A stretch of 22,077 nt of DNA, taken from positions 1-22,077 of the forward strand of contig DAHWHT010000230.1 of assembly GCA_027335515.1 (NCBI GenBank), given 5' to 3'. The position numbers and the translations under genes are program-made. Positions 1 to 7,556 of the stretch are shown piece by piece (positions within the stretch are counted from its first letter, which is position 1; each line of letters starts with the position of its first letter). This DNA comes from Clostridia bacterium. GTDB taxonomy: Bacteria; Bacillota_E; RBS10-35; JAJYVN01. Below the pieces are notes generated by a model that worked only from the letters and a program-made list of their open reading frames with translations, did not search any database and was not told where the DNA came from.

Positions 1-1
1 C

Positions 2-823
2 AGCAACCTGGTGAACATTGTCTCGGCCGACTTCTTCCACATCGGTTTTGCGGCCTACGCGGTGCGCATGCTGCCGGTCGATCTGGCGGCGCTGGCGGCG
101 AGTCTGGTTGCCCTCTACCTGCTGTATCGCCGCGCCCTGCCGCGCGCGGTGGAGACGCACGGGCTGAAGCCGCCGCTGCAGGCGATCCGCGACCCTCGTC
201 TCTTTCGGCTGGCCTGGCCGGTGCTGGGTCTGCTGCTGGCCGGCTACCTGCTGAGCGGGCCCCTGCACCTGCCGGTCTCGGTGGTGGCCGGCACGGTGGC
301 CGTCGGCCTGCTGGCGGCGGCCTGGCGCAGCCCGGCCGTCGACGTGCCCCGGCTGGTGCGGGAGGCGCCGTGGAAGATCGTCGTCTTTTCGATCGGCATG
401 TATGTGGTGGTGTTTGGGCTGCGCGACGCCGGGCTGACCGCGGGGGTGGCGCACTCCATGGCCTGGGCCGCGGCCGGTGGCCGCGGCGCCGCGGTGCTGT
501 ATGCGGGCTACCTCGCGGCCGGCCTTTCGTCCGTGATGAACAACATGCCGACCGTGATGGTCAACGCCCTGGCGATCCACGCCTCCGGGGTGGCGGGTGT
601 GCAGCGGCTGGGCATGGCGCTGGCGAACGTCATCGGCTGCGACCTCGGCCCCAAGTTGACGCCCATCGGTTCGCTGGCCACGCTGCTTTGGCTGCACGTG
701 CTGGAGCGTCGCGGGATGCGCATCGGCTGGGCCTACTACTGCCGGGTCGGGTTGGTGCTGACCCTGCCGGTGCTCGGGGTGACGCTGCTGGCGCTGTGGG
801 CGGTGCTGACCGTGCACGGGTAG
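2..823 (+). CDS. arsB: Arsenite efflux pump ArsB, 3' part
   Basis: This is the C-terminal part of an integral-membrane arsenite/antimonite transporter of the ArsB type, which exports As(III) across the cytoplasmic membrane. The frame is open to the left edge of the window, so the 5' part is missing. The first residues read SNLVNIVSADFF, a motif typical of the middle of ArsB. Further ArsB-like segments follow: YAVRMLPVDLAALAASL, the NNMPTVMVNALAIH stretch, and the closing GPKLTPIGSLATLLWLHVL block. Several hydrophobic helices alternate with short charged loops, as expected for a 10-12-helix carrier. A broken arsC begins 29 bases downstream, which is the usual arsB-arsC order. The family call is from recognition of motifs and is firm. 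Whether the missing 5' part is intact cannot be seen. Confidence 0.9.
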   Translation, partial: SNLVNIVSADFFHIGFAAYAVRMLPVDLAALAASLVALYLLYRRALPRAVETHGLKPPLQAIRDPRLFRLAWPVLGLLLAGYLLSGPLHLPVSVVAGTVAVGLLAAAWRSPAVDVPRLVREAPWKIVVFSIGMYVVVFGLRDAGLTAGVAHSMAWAAAGGRGAAVLYAGYLAAGLSSVMNNMPTVMVNALAIHASGVAGVQRLGMALANVIGCDLGPKLTPIGSLATLLWLHVLERRGMRIGWAYYCRVGLVLTLPVLGVTLLALWAVLTVHG

Positions 824-852
824 TCGCACGGCGCGTGGGAGGGCGGGGGGAG

Positions 853-1242
853 ATGGCGTCCGTGGTGCACAGGGATCCCGCGCCGCCGCCGGGGCGCGCG
901 ACGCGCGGCGGTCGGGTGGTGGTGCATTTCCTTTGCACCGGGAACGCCTGTCGTAGCCAGATGGCCGAAGGGTTTGGGCGCCACCTGGGGGCGCGTGGCT
1001 GGAGGCGGCAAGCGTCGGCATCGCGCCCGCGGGCCTGGATCCGCGGGCCGTCGCCACCATGGCGGAGGTCGGGGTGGGATTTCGGGCCAAGCGTCCAAGG
1101 CGGTCGATCCCGATCTGCCGGCGGCGGCCAGGCGGAGGTGGCCGCGGCCTTTCGCCAAGTGCGGGATCCGGTGCGGGCCCGGGTCGCGGCGCTGGTGGCC
1201 GAATTGGCGCGGGAGGCCGCTCAGGCGCCGCCGCGCACCTGA
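853..1242 (+). pseudogene. arsC: Broken arsenate reductase (LMW-phosphatase type)
   Basis: The gene starts at ATG 853 with an SD-like GGGAGGGCGGGG before it. It encodes VVVHFLCTGNACRSQMAEGF, the phosphate-binding loop of thioredoxin-type arsenate reductases (CX5R, here CTGNACR). The family sequence then jumps frame. From about 1002 it continues in frame 3 (ASVGIAPAGLDPRAVATMAE), and from about 1079 in frame 2 (ISGQASKAVDPDL). From about 1130 it returns to the first frame (EVAAAFRQVRDPVRARVAAL). Between the last two pieces roughly 45 expected residues are absent, including the second redox cysteine region and the catalytic aspartate segment. The first shift looks like one lost G in a tgg-gag context. 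The protein cannot work as an arsenate reductase. The 3' end overlaps the convergent DUF1854 gene by about 22 bases. Confidence 0.8.
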
Positions 1243-1826
1243 GCCGGCGCGTCGATCCAGATGAAGCGGCTGAGAATGGCACGGCTGCGACCGTCCAGTT
1301 CCGCCACCGCAGTGAACTCGGCGCGGCGGCCGTCGCGATCGACCAGCAGGTAGCGCCCGGGACCCAGCGGCCGCAGGTGGTCGGTGAGGTTGGGGATCCG
1401 CAGTCGGACGAGGCCGCGATCGGTTTCCAACTCCCAGACGGTGGCGGGGCTCCAGCTGCCGCCGTCGGCCGTGTCCTCGACGATGGCGCGCACCGCCTGG
1501 ACGTGCGGGGTGAGGTAGCGGAGGTCGAGCTCCTCCTCCAGCAGCGCCTGCGTTTCGCGCGTGAGCAGCAGGGGGTCTTCGACGACGCCGATCGGATGGC
1601 GGGCGCCGTCCAGCAGCACCAGCCAGCGGTGTGGTTCGGACAGGGGGAAGGCCCGCCAGGCCGAGACGAGCAGGTAGCTGCGGTCGCCAAGGCTGGCGCG
1701 CAGGGCGCCGCTCGGCCCACGGTGCAGCTGCAGCCGTCGCGGATCGATGCGCCGCAGGCCGCGGTCGTCTTCGACCCCTTCGGGCAGTGGCGCCGGTGCG
1801 TCGTTTTCGGCCGTCGGTGTCGTCAT
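1221..1826 (-). CDS. DUF1854 family protein
   Basis: This is a 201-residue soluble protein, recognised as DUF1854 from the pattern AFPLSEPHRWLVLLDG, then a GVVEDPLLL segment, WELETDRGLVRLRI and RYLLVDRDGRRAEF. DUF1854 proteins are usually encoded directly beside an ABC exporter carrying an N-terminal zinc ribbon. From memory, that pair has been linked to cyanophycin metabolism in other bacteria. Here it follows such an exporter on the same strand, with 86 bases between the two genes. The biochemical role is unknown; an accessory subunit or regulator of the exporter is inference. The start is ATG 1826. Its only SD-like sequence (GGGAA) lies in the arm of a long hairpin, so its translation may be structurally controlled. 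No cyanophycin synthetase or cyanophycinase gene is in the window. Confidence 0.75.
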   Translation of the reverse strand: MTTPTAENDAPAPLPEGVEDDRGLRRIDPRRLQLHRGPSGALRASLGDRSYLLVSAWRAFPLSEPHRWLVLLDGARHPIGVVEDPLLLTRETQALLEEELDLRYLTPHVQAVRAIVEDTADGGSWSPATVWELETDRGLVRLRIPNLTDHLRPLGPGRYLLVDRDGRRAEFTAVAELDGRSRAILSRFIWIDAPAQVRGGA

Positions 1827-1832
1827 CGCGTT

Positions 1833-1871
1833 CCCGGCCGGACCGGCGGCGTGCGCCCGGTCCGGCCGGAA
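1833..1871 (-). promoter_or_regulatory. Intercistronic hairpin over the DUF1854 start
   Basis: A perfect 11-bp inverted repeat, GGCCGGACCGG at 1836-1846 and CCGGTCCGGCC at 1857-1867, encloses a 10-base loop. It can be extended a few pairs with one bulged C. In the minus-strand transcript it lies between the ABC exporter and DUF1854. Its 3' arm ends about 7-9 nt before the DUF1854 ATG and includes the only purine-rich SD candidate. It has no U-tract, so it is a poor intrinsic terminator. Translational masking, attenuation or mRNA-end stabilisation are the likelier roles. Confidence 0.6.
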
Positions 1872-1912
1872 CCCCCCTTCGGATCCGGATTGAGCCTGCC
1901 GGGACGCCGGCC

Positions 1913-4252
1913 TCAGGCGCCGATACCCGCCTCGGCCGTCATGGCGGCGTTTTCCTGCTGGGTCCGCACCATTCCGGCGTAGATGCCGTTGCGCTCCATG
2001 AGTTCGGTGTGCGTGCCCACCTCGGCCACCTTGCCGTGGTCGAGCACCACGAGCCGATTGGCGTTGCGCAGCGTCGACAGTCGGTGGGCGATGGCGAAGG
2101 TCGTGCGCCCGCGGATCAGGCGGGCGATGGCCTCCTGGATCTGGCGCTCGGTTTGGGTATCCACCGACGCGGTCGCCTCGTCGAGGATCAGGATGCGCGG
2201 GTCGTGCAGCACGGCGCGGGCGATGGCGATCCGCTGACGCTCGCCCCCCGAAAGGCGGGTGCCGCGTTCGCCCACGCGCGTGTCGTAGCCGTCGGCCAGT
2301 TGGACGGTGAACTCGTGCGCGTTGGCGATCTGGGCCGCGCGCAGGATGTCCTCGTGCCCGGCGTCGGGTCGGGCGTAGGCGATGTTGTCCGCGATGGTGC
2401 CGTCAAACAGGAACGTATCCTGCAGCACCACCCCGAAGTGGCGGCGCAGGTCGGATTGGCGCATGTGGCGCAGGTCGGTGCCGTCGACCTCGATGGTCCC
2501 CTGGTCCGGGTCATACAGCCGGCAGATCAGGTTGATGAGCGTGGACTTGCCCGCGCCGGAATGGCCGACCAGCCCGACCATCTCGCCGGCGGGCACCTCC
2601 AGGTTGACCCCGTGCAGGACCGGCAGGTGGGGGGCGTAGCCAAAGCGTACGTCGCGCAGCGCGACCCGGCCCGCCAGGGTCTCCACGGGTTGGGCGTCGA
2701 CTGCCTCCACCACGTCGGTCTCCGTATCCATGACCTCAAAGACGCGCTCGGCCGAGGTGAGGGAGTTGGCCATCCAGCTGAACAGCTGGCTCATCCACTG
2801 CAGTGGGCCGAGCAGCATGCCGATGTAGCCGGTGAAGGCGACGATGTCACCAAAGGGCACGCTGTGGTGGAGCACCAGCAGCCCGCCCGCGTACCAGATC
2901 AGGATCCCGCCCAGGCCGGCGACGAAGCCGAAGATGGGGAAAACGGTCGCCCAGAGGCTGTCGGTGGTCACCGACTGGCGCACCAACTGTTGGCTGATTC
3001 CGTTGAAGTGCGCCACCTCGCGCGGTTCCTGGCCGAAGGCCTTGACGACGCGGATTCCGGTCAGGACATCGTTGACCACGACGTTCAGCCGCCCGACGAT
3101 GGAGCGCAGCTGGCGGTACGAGCGGCGCAGGCGCGGCCAGGCGACGACCGAAATCCCATACATCAGCGGCGCCGGGATCAGCACGATCAGCGTCAACTTC
3201 CAGCTGATGCTGAGCATCATCACCACCACGAAGACGAGTTGCAGCACTTCGGTGATGAAGTATTGGGCGCCGTCGGTCAGAAAGCTCTGCATGCGCTGGG
3301 TGTCTTCGGTGACGCGCGTCAGGATCTGGCCGACCTGCGACTTGTCGAAGTAGCTGAGGGAAAGCCCTTGAATGCCGCCCCACAGGGCGCTGCGAATGTC
3401 GCCCATGGCGCGGTTGCCCACCCAGACGCCGATGCGGGTTCGGGCGACGTTGAGGCCGAGGCCGACGGTGCGCGTCAGCAGCAGCACGGCCGTCAGCACG
3501 CCGAGGGCGGCGACGCCGCGGCCGGTCCAACCGGGCCAGTGGCCGTAGATCAGGCCGTCGGTGATCCACTGGGCGATCTTGGGCGGCAGCACGTCCAGCA
3601 GGGTGCCGACGAGCATCAGTCCGGCCGCCGCCGCCATGTGGAACCGGTACGGCTGGGCGTAGGCGAGCAGTCGACGCAGGACCGCGCCCCGGTGCACGCA
3701 CGACGGGCAGACCCGCGTGTTGACGCCAAGCCTGCGCTGGCAGCGGGGGCAGTAGCGCGGCAGGTCGCGCGGATCGATGGCGATCGCCTCGCCCTTGGCC
3801 AGGGCCGCGACGGCCCGGGATGCCAGTCCGAAGTCGGAGGCCAGGGCGCTGGAAAAGCGCAGCAGGATCCGCGGCCCGGCGGCCGTTTGGGCCACCAGGG
3901 TGCCGGAGCCGACGTGCGACGCCACCTCACAGTCGCGGATCTCCTCCAGCGGCACCTGCAGCACGCAGGACGTCCCCTGCGGCGGGGGATCGCTCAGCCA
4001 CAGGTGGCCCTCGTCGAGGCGCGCCTCGTTCGGACGGCTTGGGGCGGCCGAGGCGGCGTCCGGGGCCAGGATGCGAACGATGCCGTCGGCAACGACGAGC
4101 CAGCGCACACCGCTGCGGCCGGTTTCGGTGAGGTCCGACGCGACGCAGACGGCGGGGGTAAGGGCATCCTCCTCCCGCGGGTCGGCGTCCGGCTGTGGTG
4201 CGGTCGTCACCTGGGGCGGTGGAAGCGGGCGGGGCTCGGGTGCGATGGTCAC
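1913..4252 (-). CDS. ABC exporter (TMD-NBD fusion) with N-terminal zinc ribbon
   Basis: This is a 779-residue half-transporter of the ABCB/MsbA type, expected to act as a homodimer in the inner membrane. Residues 1-165 form a soluble region of unknown fold. Next comes a zinc ribbon with cysteines at about 168, 171, 182 and 185 (CPRC and CPSC). The six-helix exporter domain spans about 195-495. The ATPase domain follows, with Walker A GHSGAGKST (563-571), Q-loop Q611, signature LSGGERQR (667-674), Walker B ILILDEA (687-693) and H-loop H723. All ATPase residues look intact. I chose GTG 4252 because GGGGAGG sits 7 nt upstream. ATG 4285 is in frame but lacks an SD. The extra N-terminal domain and the downstream DUF1854 gene match a pair described around cyanophycin metabolism. 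The substrate is unknown. Confidence 0.88.
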   Translation of the reverse strand: MTIAPEPRPLPPPQVTTAPQPDADPREEDALTPAVCVASDLTETGRSGVRWLVVADGIVRILAPDAASAAPSRPNEARLDEGHLWLSDPPPQGTSCVLQVPLEEIRDCEVASHVGSGTLVAQTAAGPRILLRFSSALASDFGLASRAVAALAKGEAIAIDPRDLPRYCPRCQRRLGVNTRVCPSCVHRGAVLRRLLAYAQPYRFHMAAAAGLMLVGTLLDVLPPKIAQWITDGLIYGHWPGWTGRGVAALGVLTAVLLLTRTVGLGLNVARTRIGVWVGNRAMGDIRSALWGGIQGLSLSYFDKSQVGQILTRVTEDTQRMQSFLTDGAQYFITEVLQLVFVVVMMLSISWKLTLIVLIPAPLMYGISVVAWPRLRRSYRQLRSIVGRLNVVVNDVLTGIRVVKAFGQEPREVAHFNGISQQLVRQSVTTDSLWATVFPIFGFVAGLGGILIWYAGGLLVLHHSVPFGDIVAFTGYIGMLLGPLQWMSQLFSWMANSLTSAERVFEVMDTETDVVEAVDAQPVETLAGRVALRDVRFGYAPHLPVLHGVNLEVPAGEMVGLVGHSGAGKSTLINLICRLYDPDQGTIEVDGTDLRHMRQSDLRRHFGVVLQDTFLFDGTIADNIAYARPDAGHEDILRAAQIANAHEFTVQLADGYDTRVGERGTRLSGGERQRIAIARAVLHDPRILILDEATASVDTQTERQIQEAIARLIRGRTTFAIAHRLSTLRNANRLVVLDHGKVAEVGTHTELMERNGIYAGMVRTQQENAAMTAEAGIGA

Positions 4253-4383
4253 GGGCAGCCCTCCCCGGCCGCCGGAGGCGGCCATCGTTGGGGGTCCGGT
4301 GCCTGCCAGAGCAAGCGGGGCGGTGTGCTCGGGGCGACCTTCGGCATGAACGAGTCTATGAGGTGGCGAGACGAACGTAAAGT

Positions 4384-4413
4384 CTGCCAATTGTCGCCTG
4401 GCCGGTGTACAAT
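4384..4413 (+). promoter_or_regulatory. Candidate sigma-A type promoter
   Basis: CTGCCA at 4384-4389 matches TTGACA at 4 of 6 positions. TACAAT at 4408-4413 matches TATAAT at 5 of 6. The spacer is 18 bp. Predicted transcription would start near 4420, about 90 nt before the chosen GTG of the DUF6941-like gene. It lies in the divergent gap between the minus-strand ABC operon and the plus-strand rph operon. This is a visual match only. Confidence 0.4.
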
Positions 4414-4416
4414 TGG
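4387..4416. promoter_or_regulatory. Perfect 8-bp inverted repeat overlapping the promoter
   Basis: CCAATTGT at 4387-4394 and ACAATTGG at 4409-4416 form a perfect dyad with a 14-bp spacer. The half-site centres are 22 bp apart, close to two helical turns. The right arm overlaps the -10 candidate TACAAT and the left arm touches the -35. The repeat is AT-rich within a very GC-rich surrounding. This suits an operator bound by a dimeric repressor and could serve both divergent operons. The cognate regulator is unknown. Confidence 0.45.
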
Positions 4417-4511
4417 TGCGGCGGTGGGTTGCGGCCGCCGCACCCGGTTGGACCGGTCCGGACGCATCCCGACGCCGTGGTCGCAGCCGGCTTGCTCCAC
4501 AGGGGTGGTGG

Positions 4512-5000
4512 GTGCGAGACTGGGGCCGGGTGGAGGTCTCGGTCGCGACCACCTTCAAAAACGAGGAGGGCGCCACCACGGGGTTGGGCAGCGGCGGGCA
4601 GTGGGGCAGCGCCTCCCTCTTAGTCGCCGAGAGTTTTTCCATTGACGCCTGGCAGCGGGTGCACCTGCATGACGTCTGCGATGGGATTGTGGTGCGCGCC
4701 CTGCCGGCCCGCCGCCGCCTGTGTGCCTGTGCCAAGGTGTGGGCCCTGCCGCCCGGTGAGCACCAGGCGCGCCTGCTGCTGATCGAGCCGGACGGCGGTA
4801 CGCTGGCGGCGGGTTCACCATCGGCGGTGCAACCGGATCGCGATCGTTCCAGTTGCACGGTGTTGACGGCCTTCAGCGGGGTCCACTTTCGCAGTGCCGG
4901 CCGCCACGAGGTTGCGTTGGAGGTGGACGGCCGGACGGTGGCGACCATCCCGCTGGAAGTTGCCGTGCGGGCGGACGCCGACGGTATCGGTGCGTTGTGA
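4512..5000 (+). CDS. DUF6941-like beta-rich protein
   Basis: This is a 162-residue protein with no signal peptide or membrane helix. After a variable N-terminus it reads [20 protein letters not shown], then a hydrophilic turn, [28 protein letters not shown] and [21 protein letters not shown]. This alternation of beta strands resembles the DUF6941 family: a sandwich-like fold ending in a 'vertebrate-Ig-like' strand pair. The assignment is from pattern memory and is moderate. The frame opens at 4413, but that start would lie inside the candidate promoter. GTG 4512 is preceded by AGGGG about 6 nt upstream, and GTG 4530 is a further alternative. rph follows after 29 bases, so the two are probably co-transcribed. 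The function is unknown. Confidence 0.6.
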   Translation: MRDWGRVEVSVATTFKNEEGATTGLGSGGQWGSASLLVAESFSIDAWQRVHLHDVCDGIVVRALPARRRLCACAKVWALPPGEHQARLLLIEPDGGTLAAGSPSAVQPDRDRSSCTVLTAFSGVHFRSAGRHEVALEVDGRTVATIPLEVAVRADADGIGAL

Positions 5001-5029
5001 CGCGGTTGGGGCACGGAGGGGGGCGAAGC

Positions 5030-5809
5030 ATGGCGGGGGCCAGGGGAGACGGCAGGGGCGCGGATGAGATGCGCCCGGTGGCGATCGACCGCGGCTACCT
5101 CAAGCATGCGGAGGGTTCGGTGCGTGTGGCGTGCGGAGATACGATCGTGGTCTGCACGGCTTCCGTGGAGTCCGGGGTGCCGCCCTTCCTGCGGGGTGGC
5201 GGCCAGGGCTGGCTGACCGCCGAGTACGGCATGCTGCCGCGCTCCACCCACACCCGCAACCCGCGCGAGGCCGCCCGGGGCCGGCAGGGTGGTCGGACGA
5301 TGGAGATCCAGCGCCTGATCGGCCGCGCGCTGCGCTCGGTCGTGCGCATGGAGGCGTTGGGTGAGCGTACCCTGTGGGTCGACTGCGACGTCCTCCAGGC
5401 CGACGGCGGCACGCGCACCGCGGCCATCACCGGTGCGTTCGTCGCGGTGGTGGACGCGTTGGCGCTGCTGCAGGCGAGGGGCGACCTTCCGTGGCTTCCC
5501 GTGACAGACTTTCTCGCCGCCGTCAGCGTCGGCGTGGTGGCGGGCACACCGATGCTGGATCTGGCCTATGCCGAAGACAGCCGCGCCGAGGTGGATATGA
5601 ACCTCGTCGGCACGGGCGCGGGACGGCTGGTCGAGGTGCAGGGCACCGCCGAGCGCAGCCCGTTTGAACTCGACCAGTTCTACGCCCTGGTCGAACTGGG
5701 CCGGGCGGGCATCGCCCAACTCGTGCGGGCGCAGCGCGAGGCCCTGGGGGAACGGGCAGCCGCCGTCGGGCAGCCGCGGCCCGCCGGCAGCGGTCGGCGT
5801 GGGGGGTAG
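5030..5809 (+). CDS. rph: Ribonuclease PH
   Basis: This is a 259-residue phosphorolytic 3'-5' exoribonuclease that trims the 3' ends of tRNA precursors and forms a hexameric ring. Family blocks are in order: [17 protein letters not shown] (15-31), [15 protein letters not shown] (63-77), and [19 protein letters not shown] (84-102), which carries the phosphate/tRNA-contacting arginines. [20 protein letters not shown] (117-136) comes next, followed by [18 protein letters not shown] (about 176-193) with the metal-binding aspartates and VEVQGTAE. Length is normal for the family. ATG 5030 follows a strong GGAGGGGGG at 5015-5023. The stop lies 4 bases before the rdgB ATG. The rph-rdgB order is typical of Bacillota. 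Nothing appears to be missing. Confidence 0.96.
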   Translation: MAGARGDGRGADEMRPVAIDRGYLKHAEGSVRVACGDTIVVCTASVESGVPPFLRGGGQGWLTAEYGMLPRSTHTRNPREAARGRQGGRTMEIQRLIGRALRSVVRMEALGERTLWVDCDVLQADGGTRTAAITGAFVAVVDALALLQARGDLPWLPVTDFLAAVSVGVVAGTPMLDLAYAEDSRAEVDMNLVGTGAGRLVEVQGTAERSPFELDQFYALVELGRAGIAQLVRAQREALGERAAAVGQPRPAGSGRRGG

Positions 5810-5813
5810 GTCG

Positions 5814-6458
5814 ATGCGCGCGGACCGATCGTCGCGGCAACTGGTGATGGCGACGACCAACCCGGGCAAGTTGGCGGAGTTGCGTCGACTGGTCCTGGCG
5901 GCCCTCGATGCCGACCTGGCCGCGCGTCTGGGGGTGGTCGGGCTGGACGCGGTCGGTTGTCCTCCGGGGAAGGAAGATGGCGCGACGTACGAGGATAACG
6001 CGCGCCGCAAGCTGGCCGCCGTGCCGCCGGGGGCAGGGCGCGCCGTGTTGGCCGACGACTCCGGCATTGAAGTCGATGCCCTGGACGGGGCGCCGGGGCT
6101 GCACTCCGCCCGCTTCGCCCTCGGTCCCGCCGACCAGGCCCTCGCCGGTCCTGAGCTGAATGCCGCCCTGCTGGAGCGTCTGGCCGCGGTGCCGCCGCCG
6201 CGGCGGGGGGCGCGCATGGTTTCGGTGGTCGCGTTGCGGCTGCCGGACGGCCGAGTGGTGCTCGGGCAGGGCGAGGTGCGCGGATTCATTGCCGCCGACC
6301 AGCGGGGCGACGGCGGGTTTGGCTACGATCGCGTGTTTTTGCTGGCCGATGGCCGGCGGCTCTCGGAGCAGCCGGCAGCGCTGAAGGATGCCCTGGGGCA
6401 CCGCGGCCAAGCGGTGCGGGCCGTGGTCCCGGCCATCGCCGCCTGGCTCGGCCACTGA
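5814..6458 (+). CDS. rdgB: XTP/dITP pyrophosphatase (RdgB/HAM1 family)
   Basis: This is a 214-residue house-cleaning nucleotidase that hydrolyses non-canonical purine triphosphates (XTP, dITP, ITP) to monophosphate and pyrophosphate. Motifs seen are the nucleotide-binding ATTNPGK (about 13-19), TYEDNARRKL (59-67), ADDSGIEVDAL with the catalytic aspartates (80-90), GLHSARFA (95-102), GGFGYDRVF (167-175) and GHRGQA (195-200). Two positions differ from the commonest form: FGYDR where FGYDP is usual, and GHR where SHR is usual. These are conservative enough that activity is still expected. The ATG at 5814 sits 4 bases after the rph stop and uses the purine run GGGGGGTAGG over the rph end as its SD. 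Translation is probably coupled to rph. It converges on the PRPP synthetase gene. Confidence 0.94.
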   Translation: MRADRSSRQLVMATTNPGKLAELRRLVLAALDADLAARLGVVGLDAVGCPPGKEDGATYEDNARRKLAAVPPGAGRAVLADDSGIEVDALDGAPGLHSARFALGPADQALAGPELNAALLERLAAVPPPRRGARMVSVVALRLPDGRVVLGQGEVRGFIAADQRGDGGFGYDRVFLLADGRRLSEQPAALKDALGHRGQAVRAVVPAIAAWLGH

Positions 6459-6494
6459 TCGGACCCGGCCGCGCCCGCGGATCGTCCGTTTCCC

Positions 6495-7466
6495 TCAGCC
6501 TTCAAAGAGTTGGCTGACCGAGCGACCGTCGTGGATGCGGCGGATGGCCTCGGCCAGCAGCGGGGCCACCGACAGCACCTGCATCTGCGGCACGCGCTTG
6601 GCGGGCGGGATCGGGAAGGAGTCCGTCACGACGACGGCGCGCACGGGCAGGTTGCGCAGTCGTTCCACCGCCGGTCCGCTCAGCGGCGCGTGGACGCAGC
6701 CGTACGCCACCCGGGCGGCACCGTGCGCCATCAGGTATTCCGTGGCACGCTGCAGCGATCCGGCCGTATCCAGTTCGTCGTCGAGCAGGATGGCGCTGGT
6801 GCCGCGCACATCGCCGATGAGGTTGCGAAAGGTGACCTCCGACCGTTCGCGGTGCTTGTCCATCAGTGCCAGGCCCGCTCCGAGGCGGCGGGCGTAGCTG
6901 CGGCAGAGCGCGGCCCGTCCGACGTCCGGCGCGACGACCACCGGGTCGGGCAGGGCAAGGCCGCGCAGGTGGTCGGCCACGAGGTCTGTGGCGGAGAGGT
7001 TGTCGACCGGGATGTTGAAGAACCCCTGGATCTGCGGGGCGTGCAGGTCCAAGGTCAGGATGCGGTCCGCCCCCGCCGACTCCAGCAGGTTGGCGATCAG
7101 CCGGGCGGTGATCGGGATGCGGCCTTCGTCCTTCTTATCCGAGCGCGCGTAGGGGAAGTATGGGAGGACCGCGGTGATCCTGCCGGCCGAGGCGCGCCGC
7201 AGGGCATCGATCATGATGAGGAGTTCCATCACCCGCTCATCGACGGGCGGGCTGGGTGTTTGCAACACAAACACGTCGCGCGCGCGCACGTTTTCGCGGA
7301 TCCGCACGAAGGTGTTGTCGTTGGGGAACTTAAAGATCTCCACCGCGCCCGCAGGGACGTTCAGGGCGTCACAGACGCCGGCCGTCAGTTCTGGATGCGA
7401 CCTGCCCCCGAGCACGCACAGGTCTGTCGTCGCGCTTCCCGTCGCCACACGTCCACACTCCATCAT
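6495..7466 (-). CDS. prs: Ribose-phosphate pyrophosphokinase (PRPP synthetase), divergent class
   Basis: This is a 323-residue enzyme making PRPP from ribose 5-phosphate and ATP, feeding nucleotide, histidine and tryptophan synthesis. The two phosphoribosyltransferase-like halves are present. Motifs are VMELLIMIDALRRASAGRITAV (79-100), PYARSDKKDEGRIPITARLI (105-124, with the catalytic flexible-loop residues), DLHAPQIQGFFNIPVD (140-155), VVAPDVGRAALCRSYARRLG (177-196) and the PRPP loop LLDDELDTAGS (227-237). The loop, APDVGR and ARSDKKDEGR differ from the most common bacterial Prs (DDMIDTAGT, SPDVGG). This may therefore be a paralogue rather than the only housekeeping copy. I chose ATG 7466, the first of two adjacent ATG codons. 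An upstream GTG at 7514 is possible, and no strong SD separates them. Confidence 0.9.
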   Translation of the reverse strand: MMECGRVATGSATTDLCVLGGRSHPELTAGVCDALNVPAGAVEIFKFPNDNTFVRIRENVRARDVFVLQTPSPPVDERVMELLIMIDALRRASAGRITAVLPYFPYARSDKKDEGRIPITARLIANLLESAGADRILTLDLHAPQIQGFFNIPVDNLSATDLVADHLRGLALPDPVVVAPDVGRAALCRSYARRLGAGLALMDKHRERSEVTFRNLIGDVRGTSAILLDDELDTAGSLQRATEYLMAHGAARVAYGCVHAPLSGPAVERLRNLPVRAVVVTDSFPIPPAKRVPQMQVLSVAPLLAEAIRRIHDGRSVSQLFEG

Positions 7467-7556
7467 GCACCCGTCGGACGGTTGCACGCTTTGTCCGCTC
7501 CGGCCCGCCGGCACATGGTGGCGCTTCGTGCGGCCGGGTGCAACCCCTGGCGCCGA

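Noticed and set aside
1631..4645. A plus-strand open frame of about 1000 codons opposite the ABC exporter
   Set aside because: Its product is low-complexity (Ala/Gly/Asp/His/Gln-rich), and it lies antisense to a gene with all ABC motifs. It is a GC-rich shadow.
4253..6289. Extension of the ABC exporter frame upstream to 6289
   Set aside because: It runs antisense through rph and rdgB with Arg/Pro/Ser-rich sequence. The well-placed SD and GTG at 4252 mark the real start.
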